Source of the DNA: Rhodanobacter sp.
GTDB taxonomy: Bacteria; Pseudomonadota; Gammaproteobacteria; Xanthomonadales; Rhodanobacteraceae
Length of the DNA stretch: 33,462 bases
Assembly (NCBI GenBank): GCA_031274955.1
Contig: JAISPQ010000071.1
Location: 1-33,462 of the forward strand
Direction of reading: 5' to 3'
In this document: positions 27,827-33,462 of the stretch, piece after piece
Layout: each line of letters starts with the position of its first letter
Numbering within the stretch: position 1 is the stretch's first letter
Made by a program: the position numbers and the translations under genes
Notes under the pieces: generated by a model
The model's input: only the letters and a program-made list of their open reading frames with translations
What the model was told of the DNA's origin: nothing
Database searches by the model: none

Positions 27827-28587
27827 GTCGCTCGAATCGACATATTGAACTCGCGGTGATTGGCGGTACCGGTCTGTACCAGTTTCCGGGATTGGAGAAC
27901 ATCGAACGTCACGCGGTGGACACGCCGTATGGACATCCCTCGGATGCGGTGGTCGTCGGACAGATCGGCGCGCGCCGTATCGCGTTCCTGGCCCGGCATG
28001 GCGAATCGCACACGATTCCGCCGCACCGCGTGAACTACCGTGCCAACGTGTGGGCGCTGCATCACATCGGTGCGCGGCGCGTCATCGGCGTCAATGCGGT
28101 CGGTGGCATTCGCCACGACATGGGGCCACGCGTTATTGCGGTACCGGACCAGATCATCGACTACACCAGCGAACGGCTCACCAGCTTTTCCGATGTCGCC
28201 GGTACACACGTGCGGCATATCGATTTCAGCGAACCATATACAGCCCGCTTGCGCACGGATCTGCTGACGGCGGCCGGCAAGGCCGGCATCGCCGCGATCG
28301 ATGGCGGTTGTTATGGGGCGACCCAGGGACCGCGTCTGGAAACCCGCGCCGAGATCGCGCGCATGCGCCGCGACGGCTGCGATCTGGTCGGCATGAGCGG
28401 CATGCCTGAGGCGGCACTGGCTCGCGAACTGGACCTGGAATACGCCAGCCTGTCCCTGGTGGCAAACTGGGCGGCCGGCTGTGGTCCCGCACCCGATACC
28501 GCGATCAGCCTGCCGGAGATTTACGCCAATCTGCACACCGCCGCTGCGGAGGTTTCGCGCATCATCGGCGCATTGCTGAGCCTTTGA
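27823..28587 (+). CDS. mtnP: S-methyl-5'-thioinosine phosphorylase (MTAP/PNP family)
   Basis: The 254-aa phosphorylase has family motifs ELAVIGGTGLYQF, ARHGESHTIPPHRVNYRANV, VNAVGGIRHDMGP, YGATQGPRLETRAEI and MSGMPEAALA (191-200). The residue discriminating 6-amino from 6-oxo purines appears to be Asn215 (LVANWAAG), where MTAPs have Asp, so a 6-oxopurine substrate such as methylthioinosine is favoured. This matches the Pseudomonas aeruginosa MTIP gene, which also sits beside nagZ. ATG 27823 overlaps the hpt stop. A longer upstream frame is the hpt gene out of frame and is rejected. Confidence 0.9.
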   Translation: MSRSNRHIELAVIGGTGLYQFPGLENIERHAVDTPYGHPSDAVVVGQIGARRIAFLARHGESHTIPPHRVNYRANVWALHHIGARRVIGVNAVGGIRHDMGPRVIAVPDQIIDYTSERLTSFSDVAGTHVRHIDFSEPYTARLRTDLLTAAGKAGIAAIDGGCYGATQGPRLETRAEIARMRRDGCDLVGMSGMPEAALARELDLEYASLSLVANWAAGCGPAPDTAISLPEIYANLHTAAAEVSRIIGALLSL

Positions 28588-28615
28588 GTTGTGCAGGGCA
28601 GGGGGTGTGGTGGAG

Positions 28616-28685
28616 CCACGTGTAACACGTGGCGCGGCTTGGCCGCGGCCGTGCGTTTTGAGGAAGGGCAGGACAGCCCTTTCTC
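28616..28685. repeat. Four-hairpin repeat family, partial copy 3 (last hairpins only)
   Basis: The copy begins with the palindrome CCACGTG-TAA-CACGTGG (28616-28632), then H3 CGCGGC/GCCGCG (28633-28647) and H4 GAGGAAGGGC/GCCCTTTCTC (28660-28685, one G-T pair). Hairpins H1 and H2 are missing. Confidence 0.75.
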
Positions 28686-28718
28686 AACAACCAGGCTGTT
28701 GAGAAACAGCCTGATGAC

Positions 28719-28835
28719 GCGATCCATGGACGGATCGCCCGCGATCAACGACGCATGTCGTTGATCGGCGTAGCACGTGGCGCGGCTTGGCCGCGGCCGT
28801 GCGTTTTGAGAAAGGGCAGGACAGCCCTTTCTCAA
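28719..28835. repeat. Four-hairpin repeat family, full copy 4
   Basis: H1 is GCGATCC/GGATCGC (28719-28738). H2 is CGATCAACGAC/GTCGTTGATCG (28742-28767, perfect but different in sequence from copies 1-2). H3 is GCACG..CGCGGC/GCCGCG..CGTGC (28773-28802). H4 is TTGAGAAAGGGC/GCCCTTTCTCAA (28806-28835). Confidence 0.85.
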
Positions 28836-28855
28836 CAACTATGGCGCGCTGCGTC

Positions 28856-28886
28856 TTGATTTATCGCGTTGACCGATGCGTATACT
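28856..28886 (+). promoter_or_regulatory. Candidate promoter for the cold-shock gene
   Basis: TTGATT (28856-28861) and TATACT (28881-28886) are separated by 19 bp, giving a leader of about 75 nt before the ATG at 28969. The spacing is longer than optimal. Confidence 0.3.
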
Positions 28887-28968
28887 CAGCGCGCGGGGGG
28901 CCGGGAGAGTTTGACATACTGTTTCTTGAGGCATCTCGCATGATCCATTGGGTTGAGAGGCTTCATCG

Positions 28969-29175
28969 ATGCGCACCGGTACAGTGAAATGGTTCAACGA
29001 CGCCAAGGGGTTCGGGTTCATCGCCCCCGAGGATGGCGGAGAAGACGTGTTTGTCCACTATTCGGCGATCCATTCGCAGGGATTCCGCACGCTGCAACAG
29101 GGCCAGCGTGTGAATTTTGAGATCGTCCAGGGCCCCAAAGGCTCGCAGGCGGCGGATGTGCAATCCGTCAAGTAG
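28969..29175 (+). CDS. Cold-shock domain protein (CspA family)
   Basis: This 68-aa single cold-shock domain has RNP1 [11 protein letters not shown] and RNP2 VFVHYSAI, followed by [20 protein letters not shown]. It binds single-stranded nucleic acid as an RNA chaperone. GAGAGG lies 8 nt upstream of the ATG. It is monocistronic, with a strong terminator 26 bp downstream. Whether it is cold-induced cannot be told from sequence. Confidence 0.96.
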   Translation: MRTGTVKWFNDAKGFGFIAPEDGGEDVFVHYSAIHSQGFRTLQQGQRVNFEIVQGPKGSQAADVQSVK

Positions 29176-29201
29176 CACACCTCACGACGTATTATCCTTT
29201 G

Positions 29202-29230
29202 AAAGCCTCGCATACGCGGGGCTTTTTTTT
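29202..29230 (+). terminator. Rho-independent terminator of the csp gene
   Basis: AAAGCCTCGC (29202-29211), loop ATAC and GCGGGGCTTT (29216-29225) form a 10-bp stem with one T-G pair, continued by a run of eight Ts (29223-29230). The convergent YigZ gene ends just beyond it. Confidence 0.9.
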
Positions 29231-29233
29231 GCG

Positions 29234-29824
29234 CTACCGCAACTCGAAAACACCGTGGCCACGCGTCAGATCGCGCACGAAATCCGCCAGTGTAGAAACG
29301 TGTTCGGCGGGCAGTTCGATATCCAGTTCGGTGCCATCGGCGTGTGCGTGTTCGGCCTGTCGCGCAGCGCCGAAATCGCGCAGACGCGCATGCAAGGTGG
29401 CGGCGGCGGCGTAGTCGCAGCGGATGCGTGCGCACACACGCGCGACGATGCGTTGTCTGGGCGCCTGCCGCAAGCATTCGGCGGCACAGCCGCCATATGC
29501 ACGCACTAATCCGCCGACGCCGAGTTTGATACCGCCGAACCAGCGCGCCACCACGACGGCGACACGATCCAGTTTCTGGCCATCGATCGCCAGCAGAATC
29601 GGACGGCCAGCGCTGCCGCCGGGTTCGCCGTCGTCGCTGAAACGGTACTGCGCGCCGTTGCGCCAGGCCCAGCAGTTGTGGGTTGCATCGGCTGCGCTGA
29701 CACGCGCGATGAAAGCCATCGCGGACTCGGCGCCGTCCACCGGCGCGGCCAGCGCGAGGAAGCGACTCTTGCGGATGTCCTGTTGCAGGCGGGCTTGACC
29801 GCATAAAGTGAAGGTTTCGCTCAT
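29234..29824 (-). CDS. IMPACT/YigZ family protein
   Basis: This 196-aa UPF0029 protein has an N-terminal domain with the IMPACT signature (SRFLALAAPV, THNCWAWRNG, FSDDGEPGGSAGRPIL, VVVARWFGGIKLGVGGLVRAYG) and a C-terminal ferredoxin-like half of about 70 residues. Bacterial YigZ binds nucleic acid or nucleotides; its cellular role is not settled. The eukaryotic homologue IMPACT regulates Gcn2. It starts 10 bp after the end of the upstream anti-sigma-like gene on the same strand, so it may belong to the sigma-factor operon. Confidence 0.92.
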   Translation of the reverse strand: MSETFTLCGQARLQQDIRKSRFLALAAPVDGAESAMAFIARVSAADATHNCWAWRNGAQYRFSDDGEPGGSAGRPILLAIDGQKLDRVAVVVARWFGGIKLGVGGLVRAYGGCAAECLRQAPRQRIVARVCARIRCDYAAAATLHARLRDFGAARQAEHAHADGTELDIELPAEHVSTLADFVRDLTRGHGVFELR

Positions 29825-29834
29825 CGACGCGTGC

Positions 29835-30671
29835 TCAATTCAATAACGCGCGCAGATCGTCGGGAATCGGAACCTCCGGATACGCTTGCTGAAACCGTCG
29901 CAGACTTTCGGCGGCCTCGCGCGTGTGGCCATCGTGCACGAGTTGATGGATACGATCGAGCCATTGCGCGGGCATGGTCGCCGCACGTTGTGCGGTAGCA
30001 GTGGTTTCCGGTGGTGGCGCGGCGGCGGCGGCGGCATCGGTGGAGGCGCGGGAACGATCCTTCGATAAGGGAGCGGAAGTCGCCGCGGGAGCCGTCAATT
30101 TTTCCGCCTTCGCGGCGGCGGCGGGAAATGGCGTGGATATCGGAGCCTGTGACGGTGGCGCAGGTGCAGGTATGGCCCTCATCATGCCAGCGCTTTCATT
30201 GACCGTTGCCGGCAACGATTTGGCGGCAGGGGGTGGAGGTGGCGGAGGCGGTGGTACGGCTTCCTGTGCTGCCGGCACGGGTTTCTTCGCTTGCGAGGGG
30301 ATCGCCTCTGGCGAAGGCGATGCCGACATGTCGGCATGTGCATGATCGGGTTGCGCCGGTGCCGTGACTGGCTCGACCGGCACCACGCGCGGTTCGTTGC
30401 GCCGCATCTGTTCGCGCAACGCATCCTGACCGATATGCCAGGCGATACCGATGGCGAGCAGCATGCCCGCAGCGGAGCCGAATCCGACCAGCCAGCGCCG
30501 CCGCCGTGGTTGATAGCCATGTAGCGCGCGCGCGGCTTCGCCGAGTACGGCGCGGTCGAGCCGGCGTGGCGGGTCCACGCGCGAGAGGCGGCGATAAAGC
30601 GCACCGAACTCGCCGCCCCCTTCGGCGAGCAAGCGGTCCAGATCCTGTTCGCGATCGCGGGGCAGGGTCAT
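29835..30671 (-). CDS. Putative anti-sigma factor-like single-pass membrane protein
   Basis: The 278-aa protein has an acidic/basic cytoplasmic N-terminus (about 1-60), one TM helix (about 62-80, LVGFGSAAGMLLAIGIAW), and a long low-complexity Pro/Ala region (about 95-225) that includes nine consecutive prolines. A conserved-looking C-terminal helix pair follows (WLDRIHQLVHDGHTREAAESLRRFQQAYPEVPIP). No zinc-binding ZAS motif (HxxxCxxC) is visible. The ATGA overlap with the ECF sigma gene (30671-30668), together with the topology, suggests an anti-sigma or sigma-linked regulator. That function is inferred from context only. Confidence 0.65.
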   Translation of the reverse strand: MTLPRDREQDLDRLLAEGGGEFGALYRRLSRVDPPRRLDRAVLGEAARALHGYQPRRRRWLVGFGSAAGMLLAIGIAWHIGQDALREQMRRNEPRVVPVEPVTAPAQPDHAHADMSASPSPEAIPSQAKKPVPAAQEAVPPPPPPPPPAAKSLPATVNESAGMMRAIPAPAPPSQAPISTPFPAAAAKAEKLTAPAATSAPLSKDRSRASTDAAAAAAPPPETTATAQRAATMPAQWLDRIHQLVHDGHTREAAESLRRFQQAYPEVPIPDDLRALLN

Positions 30672-31219
30672 GTCTGGAACCTCGCGCGAATGCGTGCGAG
30701 CGCGTAGCGCAGGCGCGATTTCACCGTCTCGCGGCCGGCGCCGGTGATCGCCCCGATTTCCTCCAGTCCCAGACCGTTCTCCATGCGCAGCAGAAAGGCG
30801 ACGCGCTGCTCGTCCGGCAGTTCTTCGAGCACGAGTTGCAAGCGGCGGCGCTGCTCGAAATCGCTGAGTACGCGATCGGGTTGTTCGGATTCGGGAGCAT
30901 CCAGTGTACGCATGACGGCTTCGGTTTCTTCCGCGGACGCCTGCGGGCGCTGGCGACGGAAGCGATCGATCACGAGATTGTGCGCGATCTGCAACAGCCA
31001 GGTACTGAACTTCGCTTCGGGCCGGTAGCGTTCGCGCGCTGCGATGAGCCGGCTCCAGGTTTCCTGGAACAACTCATCCGCATCGGCGCGCTGCCGCAGG
31101 CTGCGCAGCAGAAAGCGGTACAGCGCACCGCGATGGCGAGCGTACAGCAGCTCGAAGGCGATCAGATCGCCGTCGGCGTAAGCGAGCATCAGTTCCTCAT
31201 CGGTCTTTTCGTCCAGCAT
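30668..31219 (-). CDS. ECF-family RNA polymerase sigma factor
   Basis: This 183-aa sigma70-family protein has region 2 (about 10-85: DLIAFELLYARHRGALYRFL, DADELFQETWSRLIAARERY, FSTWLLQIAHNLVIDRFRR), a linker, and region 4 (about 120-178: LEELPDEQRVAFLLRMENGLGLEEIGAITG, TVKSRLRYALARIR). It would direct RNA polymerase to a specific regulon; which one cannot be read from the sequence. It overlaps the downstream membrane protein by ATGA. It is divergent from the AT-rich lipid islet, with a 252-bp gap. Confidence 0.92.
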   Translation of the reverse strand: MLDEKTDEELMLAYADGDLIAFELLYARHRGALYRFLLRSLRQRADADELFQETWSRLIAARERYRPEAKFSTWLLQIAHNLVIDRFRRQRPQASAEETEAVMRTLDAPESEQPDRVLSDFEQRRRLQLVLEELPDEQRVAFLLRMENGLGLEEIGAITGAGRETVKSRLRYALARIRARFQT

Positions 31220-31425
31220 GCGGCGAGGTTAAGGCATCGAGGCTACGCTCGCCATGATGTGCAACGATGGAACGGCCAATACATGCGGCCGGGGTTAGAC
31301 GCGCTGGATATCGACCAAACTGCTACCCTGTACAGACGGCATAGGTCAGGAATGTGCCGTGGGATAGTCGAGATGACCGCGGCTCAACCGATGAGCGCAC
31401 CGGGTCGGTGTTGATTACGCGTGGT

Positions 31426-31438
31426 ATGCGGCCCGCAT
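31426..31438. repeat. Short palindrome at the GC/AT composition boundary
   Basis: ATGCGG-C-CCGCAT lies in the last GC-rich sequence before the composition drops. It may be chance or a boundary scar. The rest of 31220-31471 shows no gene and no clear promoter. Confidence 0.4.
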
Positions 31439-31471
31439 GCACTTGTTATGCGAATATTGAACGGCAAATCA

Positions 31472-32062
31472 ATGACTGATGTAGAGAAAATTGAAGAAAA
31501 AATTTATAATATTCCTAACTTGCTTTCTTTTTATCGTATAATCATTTCGCCATTCATTTTATATCTCGGAATAAGCGGGCAAGAAAAATTGTTTGCGATC
31601 TTTCTTATTATCAGTTTGATTACTGATATTTTAGATGGATTGATTGCCAGGAAGTTCAATCTGCAAACGGAATTCGGTGCGCGCATGGATTCGATCGCGG
31701 ATATCTGTACTTACATATTGGCTATCGTTGGAATCATATTATTTAAGGCTGGCGATATTGAGAAACATTTATTTAGTGCCTGCGTTTTTATTGCATTCGT
31801 TTTTCTCCCTGATGTATTTTGTTTGGCAAGATTCAAGCGGCTTCCAAGTTTTCATTTGTACTCGTGGAAAATAGGAGGGTATATACAGGGTACTTTTTTT
31901 GCGGTTCTGTTCGCTTTTGGTTTCTATTCTGCGTTTTACTACATTACAATAATATGGGGAATTCTGGCTTCTTGCGAACATATAGCAATACAGTTGGTGA
32001 TCAACGAATTGAGATCGAATGTAAAGGGGCTTTATTGGGTGCTGAAGGATATGAAAAGATAA
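31472..32062 (+). CDS. CDP-alcohol phosphatidyltransferase family protein
   Basis: The 196-aa membrane protein carries the full CDP-OH-P signature D-x2-D-G-x2-A-R-x8-G-x3-D-x3-D, seen as DILDGLIAR...FGARMDSIAD (about residues 51-76). About five to six TM helices surround it. Such enzymes replace CMP in a CDP-linked lipid with an alcohol, as in PgsA, PssA and YnbA; the acceptor alcohol cannot be told here. Codons are AT-rich (14 G/C in 60 at 31501-31560), unlike all other genes here, indicating acquisition. ATG 31472 is preferred; ATG 31448 in frame is possible. Neither has a strong RBS. The cdsA-like gene starts 2 bp after its stop. Confidence 0.85.
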   Translation: MTDVEKIEEKIYNIPNLLSFYRIIISPFILYLGISGQEKLFAIFLIISLITDILDGLIARKFNLQTEFGARMDSIADICTYILAIVGIILFKAGDIEKHLFSACVFIAFVFLPDVFCLARFKRLPSFHLYSWKIGGYIQGTFFAVLFAFGFYSAFYYITIIWGILASCEHIAIQLVINELRSNVKGLYWVLKDMKR

Positions 32063-32064
32063 AA

Positions 32065-32808
32065 ATGAATTCTATTTTATATGCCGCCCTTATCATTTCT
32101 TTTGCTGCGGGCGGCGTCGGCATTTATTTCACCAATAAAAGAAAAGAAAAACCGGAGCGAAGGGAAAATTGGATAAAATATATTACTTATTTTCTTATTA
32201 TAAACATACTTTTTTCATCCGTTGTTTTCGGAAAGGAAAATTTTAGCTATGTGTGTGTTTTTATTATTTTGATGGGATGTATTGAGTTTGGCAACCTTCA
32301 AAAGAAATCGAATTTATCGTCTTCATGGTTTTTAATTCTCGCTGCTGGCTATATTTTACTTTCTTCGCTGTTTTATATGTATTCTATCCGTTCTGAAACC
32401 AATGTGCTAATATTTACATTGGGCGCGGTCTTTGCGTTTGATGCATTCTGTCAAATTTCGGGACAACTGTTTGGAAGAAGAAAGTTGTGTCCAAAATTGA
32501 GTCCAAATAAAACAGTTGAAGGACTTGGGGGCGGTCTTTTCGTTGCTATTGTAATTTCCTGTTTTATTGGTTACGAATTGAAATTTACATTATTTTATTC
32601 TATGGTGTTAGGTATTGGGGTCTGTCTTTTTTCACTGGCGGGAGATTTATCGGCTTCCTGGGTCAAGCGAAGATATGGAGTGAAAAATTTTAGTTCGATA
32701 CTGCCCGGACATGGTGGTTTTTTGGATCGATTTGATAGCTTGATAGCTGCTGGGGCATTCATTTATTTGTTCAACCTGAGCCTTGGGCTTGGGGTCTGTC
32801 ATCAATAA
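32065..32808 (+). CDS. CdsA-like phosphatidate cytidylyltransferase
   Basis: The 247-aa polytopic protein has about seven TM helices. The C-terminal third carries the CTP_transf_1 signature: ISGQLFGRRKLCPKLSPNKT-VEG, then WVKRRYGVKNFSSILPGHGG and FLDRFDS. The usual K-D in this motif is K-N here. CdsA makes CDP-diacylglycerol from CTP and phosphatidate. It is shorter than E. coli CdsA (285 aa), missing N-terminal helices. The preceding gene uses CDP-lipids, so the pair could form a two-step pathway resembling ynbA-ynbB of E. coli. Codon usage is AT-rich like its partner. ATG 32065 is chosen because it follows the upstream stop directly, with AAGGAT and GAAAAG upstream. The stop codon lies inside a 17-bp inverted repeat. 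Confidence 0.85.
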   Translation: MNSILYAALIISFAAGGVGIYFTNKRKEKPERRENWIKYITYFLIINILFSSVVFGKENFSYVCVFIILMGCIEFGNLQKKSNLSSSWFLILAAGYILLSSLFYMYSIRSETNVLIFTLGAVFAFDAFCQISGQLFGRRKLCPKLSPNKTVEGLGGGLFVAIVISCFIGYELKFTLFYSMVLGIGVCLFSLAGDLSASWVKRRYGVKNFSSILPGHGGFLDRFDSLIAAGAFIYLFNLSLGLGVCHQ

Positions 32809-32841
32809 CCAGGCGGATCGCATTTTATTGATGACAGACCC
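32792..32841. repeat. Perfect 17-bp inverted repeat at the end of the AT-rich islet
   Basis: GGGTCTGTCATCAATAA (32792-32808) and TTATTGATGACAGACCC (32825-32841) flank a 16-nt loop. The left arm encodes the last residues and the TAA stop of the cdsA-like gene. No T-tract follows, so it is not a standard terminator. The outer bases (GGGTCTGTCATC) resemble the GAGCCTGTC repeat termini elsewhere in the window. It may be a mobile-element end, a transcription barrier, or both. Confidence 0.8.
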
Positions 32842-32858
32842 TAGGTAAATTCCGCCCA

Positions 32859-33462
32859 ATGACATCGAATCAGGAACGCTTTCATGGCATCGACCGCCTT
32901 TACGGTGCGGGCAGTGTCGCGCGGCTGGCGCGCGCGCATGTCTGCGTCGTCGGTATTGGCGGTGTCGGCTCATGGGTGGTCGAGGCGCTGGCGCGCAGCG
33001 GTGTCGGACGGCTCACGCTGATCGACGCCGACGAGGTCTGCGTCAGCAATACCAACCGCCAGTTGCACGCGCTCGACGGCGAGTTCGGCAAGGCCAAAGT
33101 CGCAGTAATGGCGGCGCGCGCGTGTGCGATCAATCCCGGCATTGAAGTCGATGCGATCGCGGAATTCCTCACCCCGGCGAATCTCGTGCGCCTGCTCGAC
33201 CGCGGCTATGTGATGGTTGTGGATGCCTGCGATGCGTTCCGCGTGAAAGTGGAGATGATCGCCTGGTGCCGGAGGCGCAAGCTGCCGTTGATCACCTGCG
33301 GCTCGGCCGGCGGGCGCACCGATCCCACGCTGATCGCGGTGCGCGATTTGTCCAAAACCGAACACGATGCGCTGCTCGCGCTGGTGCGCAAGAAACTGCG
33401 CGAGGAGTTCAATTTTCCACGCGGCCCCAAGCGTTACTTCGGCGTACAGGCGGTGTATTCGC
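32859..33462 (+). CDS. tcdA: tRNA threonylcarbamoyladenosine dehydratase TcdA (3' end outside window)
   Basis: An ATG at 32859 opens a frame that runs off the window after 201 codons. It begins MTSNQERFHGIDRLYG, then has the ThiF/E1 ATP-binding motif VCVVGIGGVGSWVVEAL, the Asp-rich LTLIDADEVCVSNTNRQ, and VMVVDACDAFRVK. It matches the TcdA/CsdL (YgdL) group, which cyclises t6A to ct6A at tRNA position 37 in an ATP-dependent reaction. GC-rich codon use is back to normal (39 G/C in 60 at 33001-33060). An in-frame stop TAA at 32846-32848 precludes a longer N-terminus. Confidence 0.93.
   Translation, partial: MTSNQERFHGIDRLYGAGSVARLARAHVCVVGIGGVGSWVVEALARSGVGRLTLIDADEVCVSNTNRQLHALDGEFGKAKVAVMAARACAINPGIEVDAIAEFLTPANLVRLLDRGYVMVVDACDAFRVKVEMIAWCRRRKLPLITCGSAGGRTDPTLIAVRDLSKTEHDALLALVRKKLREEFNFPRGPKRYFGVQAVYS

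Larger units (their letters stand above)
28588..28968. other. Intergenic region mtnP / csp with hairpin repeats and csp leader
   Basis: This 381-bp region holds a partial and a full four-hairpin repeat (28616-28685, 28719-28835), linked by TTTCTCAACA/TGTTGAGAAA, which is itself palindromic, then the csp promoter region and leader. No coding sequence is supported. Confidence 0.75.

Noticed and set aside
32792..32841. Rho-independent terminator
   Set aside because: The stem is strong but the loop is long and no T-tract follows on either strand; kept as an inverted repeat only.

Overview
The window looks like chromosomal DNA of a GC-rich gammaproteobacterium of the Lysobacterales (Xanthomonadales), plausibly Rhodanobacteraceae. 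This rests on gene order and protein character (smc-zipA, ExbB/ExbD-msbA-lpxK, clpS-clpA-infA-aat, nagZ-hpt-mtnP, ftsK-lolA), frequent GTG starts and abundant GC-rich intergenic hairpin repeats. The assignment is inference; no rRNA is present to confirm it. I saw no tRNA, rRNA, CRISPR array or transposase.

Layout: 1-2449 holds the 3' end of smc and zipA, followed by a compact FUSC-family membrane protein instead of the commonly seen ligA. 3689-6651 (minus strand) is a nitrite-reduction operon: three-domain copper nitrite reductase with a C-terminal haem c, a NirV-like SUMF1-fold protein and a SCO/SenC copper protein. Then come an acyl-CoA-binding protein and a cystathionine gamma-synthase/lyase family enzyme. 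8795-12653 is a tightly overlapping envelope operon (ExbB/TolQ-like, ExbD-like, MsbA, LpxK) in which all four genes start with GTG. 12659-12938 is a tandem multi-hairpin repeat. It is followed by a promoter-like sequence and a leader of about 200 nt that could regulate the Mg2+ P-type ATPase gene mgtA. 16143-21090 carries the N-degron proteolysis set (clpS, clpA, aat) with infA and a FemAB-like acyltransferase. trxB and ftsK diverge across an intergenic region containing a terminator-like hairpin. lolA, a CYTH protein and the overlapping nagZ-hpt-mtnP operon (peptidoglycan and purine/methylthio-nucleoside salvage) follow. A second hairpin-repeat cluster precedes a cold-shock gene. An IMPACT/YigZ protein and an ECF sigma factor with a proline-rich membrane partner follow.

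The strongest compositional anomaly is 31.44-32.81 kb. This AT-rich islet carries two adjacent genes, a CDP-alcohol phosphatidyltransferase and a CdsA-like cytidylyltransferase, which together could form a small phospholipid-headgroup pathway. It ends in a perfect 17-bp inverted repeat that includes the second gene's stop codon. GC-rich host sequence resumes immediately with tcdA, cut by the window edge.

Two dispersed repeat families stand out. One has GAGCCTGTC/GACAGGCTC termini, and one complete copy lies directly upstream of nirK. The other is a unit of about 120-130 bp with four consecutive hairpins whose stems change in a compensatory way between copies. The mgtA leader contains mutually exclusive pairings around its ribosome-binding site and a possible proline-rich leader ORF. 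I consider the mgtA leader, the lipid islet and the four-hairpin repeat the best candidates for something undescribed.
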